A stretch of DNA of 64,000 bases, taken from Novosphingobium sp. Lineage in GTDB: Bacteria; Pseudomonadota; Alphaproteobacteria; Sphingomonadales; Sphingomonadaceae. The position numbers were made by a program, and so were the translations under genes. This document shows, piece after piece, positions 17,835 to 26,894 of the stretch. The DNA lies in the NCBI GenBank assembly GCA_017745295.1, contig JAGHZR010000012.1, forward strand, positions 56,100 to 120,099. Reading direction: 5' to 3'. Each line of letters opens with the position of its first letter. Position 1 is the stretch's first letter. The notes beneath the pieces were generated by a model that was not told where the DNA came from, did no database searches, and saw only the letters and a list, made by a program, of their open reading frames with translations.

Positions 17835-18002
17835 CGTAGAACGTATGCGTCCTCAGAACCTGATCAGCCACTATATCCCGCTGATCTGTCCCATCCGGCC
17901 TTCGCAATATCTGCTCATCGCCTATCTTGCCAGCCCCACGGAAAGTATCCTCATGGGAGCATCTATCGCAGCCGACGAAGGGCCGGGCGCCCGAGTTGCA
18001 CG

Positions 18003-18032
18003 GGGAGGCAGTTCATTTGCGAGTTGCCTCCC
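18003..18032. terminator. Hairpin between convergent genes
   Basis: Perfect arms GGGAGGCA and TGCCTCCC enclose a 14-base loop between the protease (plus strand) and VOC (minus strand) genes. It could terminate transcription from both sides, though no T run follows. Confidence 0.4.
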
Positions 18033-18059
18033 GGTCTCCTGCGACGGCCAGCGTCCTGC

Positions 18060-18590
18060 TTAGTCCTCGTCCTGCCACCTGCGCAGATCCGTTTCGTCAT
18101 GATAGGGCATGCGGTCGGGCGTGGTGATGAACTCCATCGTCGTGCCCCATGGCATACGACAGTAGCAGACCTTGTTCCCGACGCCCCTCTCGGTCGCATA
18201 AGGGATGTCGCGGGGTGCTGTCAGCGGCGTGCCGCCGGCCTTCTCGAAGCGGGCGACGGAGGCATCGATGTCGTCGGTGTAAAGCGCGAAGTGCGTGATG
18301 CCGAAGTCGCTCGCCCGGATCGGCTGGGCCTGTTCGGGTCCGTGCATCTCGAACAGTTCGATGTCCGGCCCGGTGCCGATCTTCACCATCGCCTGGGCGC
18401 GGACGACCGTTCCCGGGAAGGCCCCGACGGCGCGCTCGAACTCCGGGCCCTGACGCGGAGGATCCTGCCGCCCAAACGACTGATAGATCACCTGCCCGCC
18501 GAAGGCGGCGACGAGAAACGACTTCGCGCTCTCGATGTCCGGCACGGTGATGCCGATGTGATTAACGCCGCGGATTTCATGTGCGGTCAT
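18060..18590 (-). CDS. VOC-family (glyoxalase/bleomycin-resistance) protein
   Basis: This 176-residue protein has two beta-alpha-beta-beta-beta modules. The first opens with IRGVNHIGITVPDIESAKSF; the second has FGITHFALYTDDIDASVARF and ends near TTMEFITTP. The His residues of NHIGI and THFAL and the Glu residues of IELFEMH and TTMEFI are the expected metal ligands. The family includes dioxygenases, glyoxalases and epimerases, and I cannot choose among them. The start at 18590 follows AAGGAGAATACCC. It is the last gene of a five-gene minus-strand operon controlled from near 21.7 kb. Confidence 0.85.
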   Translation of the reverse strand: MTAHEIRGVNHIGITVPDIESAKSFLVAAFGGQVIYQSFGRQDPPRQGPEFERAVGAFPGTVVRAQAMVKIGTGPDIELFEMHGPEQAQPIRASDFGITHFALYTDDIDASVARFEKAGGTPLTAPRDIPYATERGVGNKVCYCRMPWGTTMEFITTPDRMPYHDETDLRRWQDED

Positions 18591-18692
18591 GGGTATTCTC
18601 CTTTCATCGATGGTTCTGTGGAGCATCGGCCTTTTGGACGCTTCGACCGTGGAAGCGTTCGCTCTTGCCCTCTGGTAGGCAGGTGCGGACGA

Positions 18693-19541
18693 TCAGCTGG
18701 TCGTGAGGAACGTGATCAGGCCTGCGGCGACCTCGTCCGGACGTTCGTCCGCGACGTAGTGGCTGCACCGCGCTATCGACCCGCCGGTCACGTTGCCGGC
18801 GAATTCCGAGAGCATCGGGACCATGCGGTCGCCAAAGCGCTGGTCGCCGCCGAGACCGAGGACCGGAATCTCGAGAGGCCGCTTCCTGTATTCGAGCGCC
18901 GCGGCATGGTCGGCGTCGAGGGTGCGATACCATTCCATCCCGCCGCGCGTCCGCCCGGGGAGCGCCATCGCCTTCGCGTAGATGTCGATGACGGCGGGAT
19001 CGAAGGTGCTGTGATCGTCGAACCGCTCGGCCATGAACGTCGAGATGTAGTCGTATTCGCGCCCGTGGATGAGACGTTCGGGCAGATCGCGGTTGGCGTG
19101 GAAGCTGAAATGCCAGAGCCTGGCGATGGTAGCTTCCCACTCGCTCCAGCCGGGCAGCGGGACGTCGAGCACGGCGAGATGCGTGACGGCATCCCTGAAG
19201 ATCGCGGCCTGAGGCAGCGCGACCATGCCGCCGACGTCGTGTCCGCACACCGCGTATCGATCGTGCCCGAGCGCGATCATGACCTCATGCGCGTCGCGCG
19301 CCATCGTCGCCTTGTCGTAGCCGCCCTGCGGGCAGTCCGAGAAGCCCGCGCCACGCAGATCGATGGCGACGACGCTGAAGCGTTCGGCGAGCAGCGGCAT
19401 AACCTTGTGCCATTCCCACCACGTCTCCGGCCAGCCATGGAGAAGCAGGACAGGTGGACCCGCGCCTCCCGTGACGGCGTTGATCTTGATGCCGTTGGCC
19501 GACACCCGCTGCTGGGTGAAACCTTTCAATGCTGCGATCAT
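18693..19541 (-). CDS. Alpha/beta hydrolase (epoxide hydrolase/haloacid dehalogenase-like)
   Basis: This 282-residue soluble enzyme has HGWPETWWEW (oxyanion region), RGAGFSD, and the nucleophile elbow GHDVGGM with Asp as the nucleophile. Asp in this position, with HGWPE, is typical of soluble epoxide hydrolases and fluoroacetate or haloalkane dehalogenases rather than Ser esterases. The late His is in CSHYVADERPDEV. It sits within the EthD/SDR operon, consistent with opening an epoxide or removing a halogen during degradation of an organic compound. The exact substrate is unknown. Confidence 0.85.
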   Translation of the reverse strand: MIAALKGFTQQRVSANGIKINAVTGGAGPPVLLLHGWPETWWEWHKVMPLLAERFSVVAIDLRGAGFSDCPQGGYDKATMARDAHEVMIALGHDRYAVCGHDVGGMVALPQAAIFRDAVTHLAVLDVPLPGWSEWEATIARLWHFSFHANRDLPERLIHGREYDYISTFMAERFDDHSTFDPAVIDIYAKAMALPGRTRGGMEWYRTLDADHAAALEYRKRPLEIPVLGLGGDQRFGDRMVPMLSEFAGNVTGGSIARCSHYVADERPDEVAAGLITFLTTS

Positions 19542-19592
19542 GATCGCACTCCAATCAGAAATTGAGGTCGTGAAACGGGCCTTGGAGCGGGC

Positions 19593-20417
19593 TCAAGGCT
19601 GGTCGAAGTCCGTGTCGATCGAGACGGTCCGCCATGCATCGATGTCCGCCCGGAACGCCGCCAGCTTCCGCTCGGCGATCGCGTGCGCGACGGGTCCCAG
19701 CGGCAGGTGCAGAGGCGGGTTCTCGGCATCGACTGCCTGAAGGATCACCGCTACCGCCTTGTCGGGGTCACCGGCTTGGTTGCCGTCGTTCGTCTCGGCA
19801 TAGGTCCGGCGGGAACTCGCCGCATATTCCGGCATCTCGTTCGCTGCCAGGGTGATCGAGCGGCCCAGGAAGTCGGTGCGGAACGGACCGGGCTCGGCGA
19901 GCACAACGCGCACGCTGAACGGGGCAAGCTCGCCGGCCAGCGCCTCGGAGAGACCCTCCACCGCAAACTTGGCAGCGTTGTAAAAGCCGCCGCCGCCACT
20001 GCCCGCGATGCCGGCACCCGAGGACATGTTGACGATCGTCCCTCCCCTGCGCCGCAGGACCGGCAGGGCGGCCCTGGTCGTCTCGATTAGGCCGAAGACG
20101 TTGACCTCGAACATCGGACGATATTCTTCGGCCGTGCCCTCCTCGATCGCGCCGAACAGCCCGTAGCCGGCGTTGTTCACGAGAACGTCGACGCCGCCGA
20201 ACGTCTCGACCGCCACGGCGACCGCAGACCTGGCGGTCGCTGGCTCCGTGACGTCGAGCGGCAGGGTGATCATGCGGCCGGAGAAGGGTGTAGCCATCTC
20301 CTCGATCGCCTTGACGTCGCGTGCGGTCGCGACGACCTGGTCGCCGCGACGTGCCGCGGCGAGGGCGAGGCGTCTGCCGAAACCGGTCGAGCAGCCGGTG
20401 ATGAGCCAGGTCTTCAT
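19593..20417 (-). CDS. Classical SDR oxidoreductase
   Basis: This 274-residue protein has TGCSTGFGRRLA for cofactor binding, LDVTEP, NNAGYG, and the catalytic Ser of NMSSGAGIAGSG with the Tyr/Lys of FYNAAKFAVEG. The YxxxK Tyr is in the usual position. The pattern matches the 'oxidoreductase, SDR family' group close to retinol and 17-beta-hydroxysteroid dehydrogenases. It overlaps the upstream dehydrogenase gene by 4 bases and so belongs to the same operon. Confidence 0.88.
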   Translation of the reverse strand: MKTWLITGCSTGFGRRLALAAARRGDQVVATARDVKAIEEMATPFSGRMITLPLDVTEPATARSAVAVAVETFGGVDVLVNNAGYGLFGAIEEGTAEEYRPMFEVNVFGLIETTRAALPVLRRRGGTIVNMSSGAGIAGSGGGGFYNAAKFAVEGLSEALAGELAPFSVRVVLAEPGPFRTDFLGRSITLAANEMPEYAASSRRTYAETNDGNQAGDPDKAVAVILQAVDAENPPLHLPLGPVAHAIAERKLAAFRADIDAWRTVSIDTDFDQP

Positions 20418-21325
20418 TGCTTCTTCTCCGAAGTGCCGTCGGAGGGCGCCGGGTTTCGCTCTCCGCGAACAGCGATCTCGGACATGATCGACCAGTCCTT
20501 CTCGCCGTGTCCCTCGCCGACGGCCTGGCCCAGCCGCTCACGGACAGTCTCGAGCATCGGAAGCGTGCGCCCTAGGTCCTTGCCAGCCTCGGACGCGAGG
20601 CGCATGTCCTTCAGCGCAAGCCTCGCCTTGAAGCCGGGCTCGAAGGATCGATCGGTGATCTGCGCGCTGTAGCTCTCATAGGCGCGGCCCGAGAATAGCG
20701 TCCCAAGGATCAGTTCAAAGAAGTCGGCCCGTTCGAGCCCGACGCCCTCGGTGAGCACGACCGCCTCCGCCATCGCCTCGATCGCCATCGCGATCATCAT
20801 GTTGCAGGCCAGCTTTGCGGTGTTCGCCCGTGCGGGATCCTCTCCGAGGTTCCAGACCTTCTTGCTCAGCGGGGCGAGGATCGGCTCGATCGCGGCGACG
20901 GCGACGGCGACGGCGTCGGCCTTGCCGGCGGCCAGAATGTTCAGCTGCCCGCTCGCGGCGACATTAGGGCGGCCGAGCACCGGCGCGGATACGTATCCGA
21001 TGCCCGCCGCTTCGTGGAGCGCGGCCAGTTCACGCGCGAAGGCAACGGAGATCGTCGAGGTGACGACGTGCGTCAGTCCGGGACTCGCGCCCTTGACCAG
21101 TCCGGCATCGAGGATCACCTCCCGGATGGCCGGATCGTCGGAGAGCATCGTGAAGACCGCGTCCGCCTGAAAGGCCTCCGCAGCGCTTTCGACCAATGTC
21201 ACGCCGGGAACCCTATCGGGGTCCAGCTTGCTGCGGTTCCAGGCGCGGACGTCGTGGCCTGCCTTGGCCAGGTTCAGGGCCATGCCCGTCCCCATACTGC
21301 CGAGACCAATGAACCCGATCTGCAT
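20414..21325 (-). CDS. NAD(P)-dependent beta-hydroxyacid-dehydrogenase-family oxidoreductase
   Basis: This 303-residue protein begins MQIGFIGLGSMGTGMALNLA, the classic NAD-binding start of the 6-phosphogluconate/3-hydroxyisobutyrate dehydrogenase family. AWNRS provides the second cofactor contact. The catalytic-type segment and the helical C-terminal domain (KLACNMMIAMAIEAMAEAV) are present at full length. The family Lys is in TAKLACN. Enzymes of this kind oxidise beta-hydroxy acids or reduce small aldehydes and imines. It lies 49 bases after the EthD gene in the same operon. Confidence 0.88.
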   Translation of the reverse strand: MQIGFIGLGSMGTGMALNLAKAGHDVRAWNRSKLDPDRVPGVTLVESAAEAFQADAVFTMLSDDPAIREVILDAGLVKGASPGLTHVVTSTISVAFARELAALHEAAGIGYVSAPVLGRPNVAASGQLNILAAGKADAVAVAVAAIEPILAPLSKKVWNLGEDPARANTAKLACNMMIAMAIEAMAEAVVLTEGVGLERADFFELILGTLFSGRAYESYSAQITDRSFEPGFKARLALKDMRLASEAGKDLGRTLPMLETVRERLGQAVGEGHGEKDWSIMSEIAVRGERNPAPSDGTSEKKQ

Positions 21326-21374
21326 TTGTTATCTCCTGTCCGTTTGATTTCGAATACGTCGGGGAAGATGCCGC

Positions 21375-21674
21375 TCAGATCGGCTGCACCACGCTGCGCT
21401 GCGGTTTAACGTCCGTGACGAAGTCGACGTCAGCCATCACCCTTGCCGTTCCCGGCGAAGCGAGCGCCGCATCCATGGCCATTTCGTCGCGGAAGTTTAC
21501 GACCCCCACCGCAATAAGGCCGGCACGATCGCCCTGCGGAAAGAAGCCAGCCGCGCTGACGAGCCCGTGCGGTCCCCAGCACTCGCGCACCAGCGGGAAA
21601 TGGACGTTGATCCAGTGGTCGCGATCAAAGCGCGACGTATCGTCGCCTGAATAGGTCACCAGCATCGTGATCAT
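21375..21674 (-). CDS. EthD-family protein (first copy)
   Basis: This 99-residue protein of the EthD / dimeric alpha-beta-barrel type contains FDRDHWINVHFPLVRECWG, VVNFRDEMAMDAALASPGT and VMADVDFV. EthD proteins are small partners in degradation operons with no firmly known catalytic role. The start at 21674 follows GAGGAG with 8 bases of spacing. It is the first gene of the minus-strand operon, divergent from the LysR regulator. It is a paralogue of the gene at 22763-23062, sharing the DRD..-.VH.PL..ECW pattern and ASPGT..VMADV. Confidence 0.85.
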   Translation of the reverse strand: MITMLVTYSGDDTSRFDRDHWINVHFPLVRECWGPHGLVSAAGFFPQGDRAGLIAVGVVNFRDEMAMDAALASPGTARVMADVDFVTDVKPQRSVVQPI

Positions 21675-21784
21675 CGCCAAACTCCTCAACCGTGAACGTC
21701 GAGGCACAATTTGGACATTTAGATTTGTTCGGAAACTGACAGTAATGTATTCTCGGCGTTCATTTATGTGGGTGGGTGCGTCAG

Positions 21785-22651
21785 ATGGATTGGAGCGACG
21801 TCAGGATTTTTCTCGCGATAGCGCGTGCCGGCACGCTCGGAGGCGCTGCGCGCGCTCTGCAAATCAGCCACCCGACGGTCGGTCGCCGTCTCCGCGCCCT
21901 CGAGCAGGCGATCGGGCACTCCCTGTTCCAGCGCACTGCCGACGGTCTCGTTCTGACTGAAGAGGGCAGCGGCATCGTCTCTTTGGCTGAGCAGATGGAG
22001 GAAGGGGCTCTGGCTATGGAACGGCGCCTCGCGGGACAGGAGCAGGATCTGACCGGCTGTCTTCGCATCTCCTCGGCCGACTGGTTTGGAGCCTATGTCC
22101 TGCCTCCAATCCTAGCAGAATATTCCAAGGCCTATCCAAACGTCGACGTCGAGGTTCTGACCGGCACGCGCCTCTTCAACCTCGCGCAGCGCGAAGCCGA
22201 CGTCGCGTTCCGGATCGTGCCGTTCGACACGGCTGACCTCGTCCAGCGCAAGCTGTTCAGGCTCGATTACGGCGTCTACATCGCGGAGGAGGCGCCAGAC
22301 CCCAAGTTCGGTGATGGGTCCGGCTTCCGCCTGATCACTCACGACACCTCGACGGGGCAATTCCCCGACATCGCATGGCTGATCGACAGCTTCCCGAACG
22401 CCAAGCCGGTTCTGCGATCGAACAACCGCAATGTTCAGGGTCGCATGTGCAGGCAGGGCGTGGGCATCGCGGTTCTTCCGCAAGTAGTGGGCAGCCAGAT
22501 TCCGGGCATACGTAAGCTATCGCTGCCATCGAAGCCGCCATCGCGAGACATCTGGATGGGGTATCACCGTGATCTGCGACGCCTGGAGCGCCTTCGCGCG
22601 TTCATCTCGACGGTCTCTGCAACCATCACGGACAGGACTGTCTGGGAATAA
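21785..22651 (+). CDS. LysR-family transcriptional regulator
   Basis: This 288-residue protein begins MDWSDVRIFLAIARAGTLGG, the winged helix-turn-helix of LysR proteins. It continues with AARALQISHPTVGRRLRALE, then a substrate-binding domain with LRISSADWFGAYVLPP. The length is normal. The ATG at 21785 was chosen over an in-frame GTG at 21776. It is divergent from the EthD/dehydrogenase/SDR/hydrolase/VOC operon, with a 110-base gap that presumably contains the regulated promoters. The plus-strand EthD, SDR and hydrolase genes follow. It probably senses a compound handled by these enzymes. Confidence 0.92.
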   Translation: MDWSDVRIFLAIARAGTLGGAARALQISHPTVGRRLRALEQAIGHSLFQRTADGLVLTEEGSGIVSLAEQMEEGALAMERRLAGQEQDLTGCLRISSADWFGAYVLPPILAEYSKAYPNVDVEVLTGTRLFNLAQREADVAFRIVPFDTADLVQRKLFRLDYGVYIAEEAPDPKFGDGSGFRLITHDTSTGQFPDIAWLIDSFPNAKPVLRSNNRNVQGRMCRQGVGIAVLPQVVGSQIPGIRKLSLPSKPPSRDIWMGYHRDLRRLERLRAFISTVSATITDRTVWE

Positions 22652-22762
22652 CAGCGTCAGGACCACGCAGGGCGCCTAATTCAATTACCCGGCACATATT
22701 TGAACGGAAGGAATGCAGTTCTGTAAGTTTACGATCGAGATCGTTCGGCCCACATCGTCGTT

Positions 22763-23062
22763 ATGGCAAACGCAATCATGATCGCAACCTGCAGCGGCGG
22801 GTCATTCTTCGACCGAGACTACTACGTCGACGTCCACCTGCCTTTGGCGCTTGAGTGCTGGAAGAAATACGGACTGGAGAGCGCATCAGCGTTCTTTCCG
22901 CGCGATGCTGACGCCCCAGACGTTTCCATCGGAATCTACAAGTTCCGCGACGAAGCCGCGATACATGCCGCGCTTGCCTCACCCGGGACAGAGGCCGTGA
23001 TGGCAGACGTGCCCCGCTTCACGGACGCCAGCGTATCCAGGATCATCGGCTTTCCCGCCTGA
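22763..23062 (+). CDS. EthD-family protein (second copy)
   Basis: This 99-residue protein has FDRDYYVDVHLPLALECWKK, IYKFRDEAAIHAALASPGT and VMADVPRF, the same signatures and the same length as the first copy across the regulator. Two EthD paralogues flanking one LysR gene suggest duplication of a degradation module. The start at 22763 has no strong ribosome site. A role as a small partner of an oxidative enzyme is inferred from the family only. Confidence 0.85.
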   Translation: MANAIMIATCSGGSFFDRDYYVDVHLPLALECWKKYGLESASAFFPRDADAPDVSIGIYKFRDEAAIHAALASPGTEAVMADVPRFTDASVSRIIGFPA

Positions 23063-23146
23063 CCGAACCTCCTCCGCACTGGGATGACGGCATTCAAGTC
23101 GTCCTGATCCCGATCTGCGACACAGATTAGCCGAAAGAACATCGAC

Positions 23147-23896
23147 ATGAACAACTCTTCCCCTCTCGCTGGCAAGCGCGCGCTGGTCACGGGAGCAGCG
23201 CGCGGCATCGGTGCAGCGATCGCGCTGAAGCTGGCCGAGGACGGTGCCGACGTCGCCATCACCTACGAGAAGTCGGCGGACAAGGCGGCCGCACTGGTCG
23301 CTGCGATGCAGGCATTGGGACGCAGCGCAGTCGCCATCCAAGCCGATGCCGCCAGCCCTGAAGCCTCCAGGAATGCGGTCGAGCAGACAGTCTTCCAACT
23401 CGGCGGCCTCGACATCCTCGTGAATAATGCCGGCGTTCTACTCCCGGGTTCCTTTCCCGACCAGCCCCTGGAGGAGATCGACCTGCAGTTGGACGTCAAT
23501 GTCCGCGGGGTCTTCGTCGTCACCCAGGCTGCGTTGAAGCATATCCCCAACGGCGGTCGCATCATCTCCGTGGGCAGCAATGCCGGGCTGTCCGTTCCGT
23601 TCGCGGGCATCGCCGTCTATGCGGCGACCAAATCTGCGATGGAGAGCTTCACCCGGGGCCTAGCCCGCGAGTTGGGCCCTCGCGACATCACCGTCAATCT
23701 GGTTCGCCCCGGCCCGATCGACACCGACATGAACCCGGCCGACGGTCCCCTCGCGCCTTCCGTTCTTCCGGGTCTCGCCATAGCGCGATACGGTAAGACC
23801 CGGGAGGTCGCGGAGGCCGTATCCTTCCTTGCCGGGCCAGGCGCCGCCTACGTCACTGGCTCGGGAATCCTCGTCGATGGCGGAATTGCTGCTTAA
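23147..23896 (+). CDS. Classical SDR oxidoreductase
   Basis: This 249-residue enzyme has TGAARGIGAAIA, the family's Asn-containing NNAGVLLPG, the catalytic Ser of SVGSNAGLS with YAATKSAME, and a GGIAA end typical of the glucose/3-oxoacyl-reductase group. The length is normal. It follows the second EthD gene by 84 bases and is likely in the LysR-linked island. The substrate is unknown. Confidence 0.92.
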   Translation: MNNSSPLAGKRALVTGAARGIGAAIALKLAEDGADVAITYEKSADKAAALVAAMQALGRSAVAIQADAASPEASRNAVEQTVFQLGGLDILVNNAGVLLPGSFPDQPLEEIDLQLDVNVRGVFVVTQAALKHIPNGGRIISVGSNAGLSVPFAGIAVYAATKSAMESFTRGLARELGPRDITVNLVRPGPIDTDMNPADGPLAPSVLPGLAIARYGKTREVAEAVSFLAGPGAAYVTGSGILVDGGIAA

Positions 23897-24046
23897 GTTG
23901 GAACGAGGCGCGTAACCCGAGCGCTAGCTTCTGGCGGGCCCACCTCATATTGCTAAGCGCGCCCCGGAACTGCAGCACATCGACAAGCACATGTTTACGG
24001 CGCGTCGAACTGGCCTGAAGGTCGTTGACAGCACCGGAGAGACAAG

Positions 24047-25066
24047 ATGACCGATGAAATTGCTACGCCGCCTGGCGTTTTGCGCGAAGCGCAGATAGTG
24101 CCGTTCCCACGCTCCATCAGCACTGAAGCCCAGGCCGCACTCCGGCGCCTGGTACGCGAGGACGGTATGCCTCTCAACGCGATCTTTCCCATGCCAGCCG
24201 TCGAGGATCATGACGGTTGGATGCGCGTGAAGGCTGGCGCGGATGCCCATTACGCCGCCTCAATTGGTCGGCTGGCCGGTACCTTGCGGTCGAGCGTTAC
24301 TACTTTCGATCTGGGCGATGCCACTGCCCACGTCGCACAGCCCGACCACCCGAACCACGCCAATTGCGTTATTATCGACCTGCATGGCGGCGCGCTGATC
24401 GTCGGCGGTGGCGACGCCTGCCGGATCGGCGCCCAGATGCAGTCGGATCGTCACGGTGTCACCTGTTATGGCGTGGACTACCGGATGCCACCCGAGCATC
24501 CCTATCCGGCGGCGCTCGACGATTGCATGGCGGTGTATCGCCACGTCCTTGAGAACCACACGCCCGAGCGTATTGTCATTCACGGCCGATCGGCAGGCGG
24601 CAATCTGGCTGTCGCCATGCTGCTGCGCGCGCGAGAAGAGGGTCTGGTTTTACCCGCAGCTCTGGTCCTGCTCTCGCCCGAAGTCGACCTCACCGAGTCC
24701 GGCGACAGTTTCCAGACCAACCGCATGATCGACGTCGTGCTGCCAGGATCGCTGATGGCCAACAACCTGCTCTACGCGGCGGGCGCCGATCTTGCCGATC
24801 CGCTTCTTTCGCCATTGTTCGGCAACCTCTCCGGATTTCCGCCGACCTTCATCCAGAGCGGCACGCGTGACCTGTTCTTGTCCAACGCCGTGCGCCTCCA
24901 CCGCCACCTCCGCGCGGAATCGGTCGAGGCGCAGCTCCATGTGTTTGAGGGGATGCCGCATGGCGGGTTCGGTGGCGGCACCAAAGAGGATCAGGAGTTG
25001 GAGGACGAGGTAACGCGCTTTGTTCGCTCCAATTTGCCGGCCCCTGCATCCGAAGGAATACAATGA
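24047..25066 (+). CDS. Alpha/beta hydrolase, hormone-sensitive-lipase-like
   Basis: This 339-residue protein has the oxyanion-hole motif HGGALIVGGG and the nucleophile elbow GRSAGGNLA at about residue 184. It also has ESGDS, FIQSGTRDLFLSNA with the catalytic Asp, and FEGMPHGGF with the catalytic His. All are HSL-family (carboxylesterase) features. There is no signal peptide, so the enzyme is cytoplasmic. It follows the SDR gene by 150 bases and may act on an ester or lactone in the same pathway. Confidence 0.9.
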   Translation: MTDEIATPPGVLREAQIVPFPRSISTEAQAALRRLVREDGMPLNAIFPMPAVEDHDGWMRVKAGADAHYAASIGRLAGTLRSSVTTFDLGDATAHVAQPDHPNHANCVIIDLHGGALIVGGGDACRIGAQMQSDRHGVTCYGVDYRMPPEHPYPAALDDCMAVYRHVLENHTPERIVIHGRSAGGNLAVAMLLRAREEGLVLPAALVLLSPEVDLTESGDSFQTNRMIDVVLPGSLMANNLLYAAGADLADPLLSPLFGNLSGFPPTFIQSGTRDLFLSNAVRLHRHLRAESVEAQLHVFEGMPHGGFGGGTKEDQELEDEVTRFVRSNLPAPASEGIQ

Positions 25067-25525
25067 GACGGTCGCAGGTGCGCGCAGGCAGTTAGCCCTT
25101 TCAAATCGTCGAGCCTGTTCAGGATGGTAGTCTCGCTACATCATGAATGTTGGAAAAGACCCAATCTCAATCTCCAGGATTCTGGGTACCAGGACTTTTT
25201 GGTAGCCAGCAGTTGTCGGCTCCAAAAGTTCATCAGTTCCAAGTGTCGGAGGGGCTTTGGTCGATACCTGCCAGGATAGCAGACTGTCAGCAGCTGGGGA
25301 TCAAAAATTGGCTGCTGAGAGTCTTATATGGGTCGGTGCGAGAAGCGCTGTTTTGTGCCCGCTCTCGCCGTTAAAATGAGGGAATTAAGCGCTGGAAAAT
25401 TGACATTTGTTGACCTTGGCCAGTACTTGGCAGATAGATGGCAGACCGGGCATATGCGGACGCCCGGTCAGACGACTTCCGTCCAAGTCCGCTCCACGAG
25501 CCGCGTCAGCGGCGGAGGAGCGCAT
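25067..25525. other. Gene-free region upstream of chrA with a repeat-related segment
   Basis: No credible gene is seen. A plus-strand frame at 25147-25374 has no ribosome site, but its middle shares the pattern W-P-A-R-I/V-A-D-C-Q-L with a frame at 31086-31283. This shows that the two regions share a diverged DNA repeat. The repeat-like part is roughly 25258-25345. Confidence 0.5.
25258..25345 (+). repeat. Diverged intergenic repeat unit, copy F
   Basis: GATAGCAGACTGTCAGCAGC then TGGGGATCA aligns with GGTAGCGGACTGTCAGCACC then TGAGGATCA at 31168-31196, about 80% identical by eye. Its downstream half includes TATGGGTCGGT, the right half of the CGACC...GGTCG core, while the left half has diverged. 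Confidence 0.5.
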
Positions 25526-26716
25526 ATGGAAGTCAGTACGCAGCCCGTCCAATCTCCAAGCATCACGCTGCCCGCGTTGTTCCTGAAGTTCCTGCGCTTC
25601 GGCTGTCTCGCCTTTGGAGGACCCGTGGCTCAGATTGCGATGCTGAGGCAGAGCCTCGTTGAGGAAGAGGGATGGCTCGATCGCGCTCGTTTCAATCGCC
25701 TGCTCGCCGTCTTTCAGATACTTCCCGGGCCGGAGGCGCATGAGCTTTGCGTCCATCTTGGGGTCATGGCCCGTGGTCGCGTCGGCGGCCTGATCGCCGG
25801 GCTGGGCTTCATGTTACCGGGCCTGCTCCTGATGCTCGCAGCGGGGTGGATCTACGTTACGCTCATTGCCGGGCACCTCGGTTGGAGCACGGCGCTGCTC
25901 GGCATCCAGATCGTGGTTCTTGCGGTCATCCTGCGGGCCGTTTTCCGCATCGGTGAGCATATCCTTGAAGATCGCTTCTGCTGGGCGATCGCGATCGGCA
26001 GCGCCGTTGCGGCATTCGCCGGTACGCCTTTCTGGCTGCCGCTCGCGGGCGGGGCGCTGATCTATGCGTGTGCGGGCCGTATCGGCACTGTCGTTTGCAT
26101 CGCTTCGCTCATGCTCCTGCTGGCCATCTCGATCCATTATCTACCGAATGTAGAGATCGTTGCAGTGGCTGATACAACAAGGGTCACGTCCGCCGCGCTC
26201 TTCATCGCTGGCCTCAAGGGCGGCCTGTTAACCTTTGGCGGCGCCTACACTGCCATCCCCTATGTGCGGGCCGATACGGTCGGGCGCGGATGGCTGAGCG
26301 ATGCGACGTTTCTTGATGGGATTGCGCTAGCCGGCGTGTTGCCGGCGCCGCTGGTCATTTTCGCAACCTTCGCCGGTTACGTCGCCGGAGGACTCGTAGG
26401 CGCGCTCGCCATCACGGCCGGAATGTTTTTGCCCGCATTCGCGTTTTCGATGATCTTCTACGAACGCCTTGAGGCGGTAATCGAGCATCCGGCCCTTCAA
26501 CGAGCTCTGTCAGGCGTTGCAGCAAGCGTTGTGGGAATCATCAGCGCAACCCTCGTCCAGTTGAGCATCGCTACGGCAGACCGCCTGACCGCGCCGTTCC
26601 TCGCCTTCGTACTGTTTGCCACGGCACTTCTCATCGTGTGGCGTTTCAAGGGCACGTGGGTCACACCAGCAGTGTTGGCCGCAGGAGCATTTGCCGGTGT
26701 CATCATGACCCTTTAA
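25526..26716 (+). CDS. chrA: Chromate transporter ChrA
   Basis: This 396-residue protein is the long, two-domain form of the CHR family. The first half has FLRFGCLAFGGPVAQIAMLR and FQILPGPEAHELCVHLG, a variant of the conserved LPGPxxxxxxxxxG motif. The second half has GGLLTFGGAYTAIPYVR and ALAGVLPAPLVIFATFAGYV. About ten hydrophobic segments are visible. ChrA exports chromate, taking up sulfate-like oxyanions in some members. The start at 25526 lies behind GGAGGAGCGCAT, so a longer frame with an unlikely N-terminus was rejected. No ChrB regulator is adjacent. Confidence 0.92.
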   Translation: MEVSTQPVQSPSITLPALFLKFLRFGCLAFGGPVAQIAMLRQSLVEEEGWLDRARFNRLLAVFQILPGPEAHELCVHLGVMARGRVGGLIAGLGFMLPGLLLMLAAGWIYVTLIAGHLGWSTALLGIQIVVLAVILRAVFRIGEHILEDRFCWAIAIGSAVAAFAGTPFWLPLAGGALIYACAGRIGTVVCIASLMLLLAISIHYLPNVEIVAVADTTRVTSAALFIAGLKGGLLTFGGAYTAIPYVRADTVGRGWLSDATFLDGIALAGVLPAPLVIFATFAGYVAGGLVGALAITAGMFLPAFAFSMIFYERLEAVIEHPALQRALSGVAASVVGIISATLVQLSIATADRLTAPFLAFVLFATALLIVWRFKGTWVTPAVLAAGAFAGVIMTL

Positions 26717-26791
26717 CCCATCCGATTGCCATTGCCAGCGGCCAGGAGTGAGATAGCGGACTGACCGAACTTGGGAGAGAGAAATCAAGTG

Positions 26792-26815
26792 GTAAGCGAC
26801 CGCAATGGGTCGGTA
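26792..26815 (+). repeat. Intergenic palindromic repeat, copy B
   Basis: GTAAGCGACCGCAATGGGTC then GGTA lies between convergent chrA and the OLD-like gene. The preceding 50 bases include ATAGCGGACTGACC, which aligns with the left part of the copy at 31155-31229. The core is CGACC-n6-GGTCG. Confidence 0.7.
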
Positions 26816-26894
26816 TCTGACGTTGCGCAGTGATTAATGCTTTGCGCGACTGAAAATAATTCAACCCTATTAAAGCCCGTAAGCAGGAATAATG

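Noticed and set aside
25147..25374. 75-residue plus-strand frame before chrA as a gene
   Set aside because: No ribosome site; its apparent similarity to a frame at 31086 comes from a shared DNA repeat.
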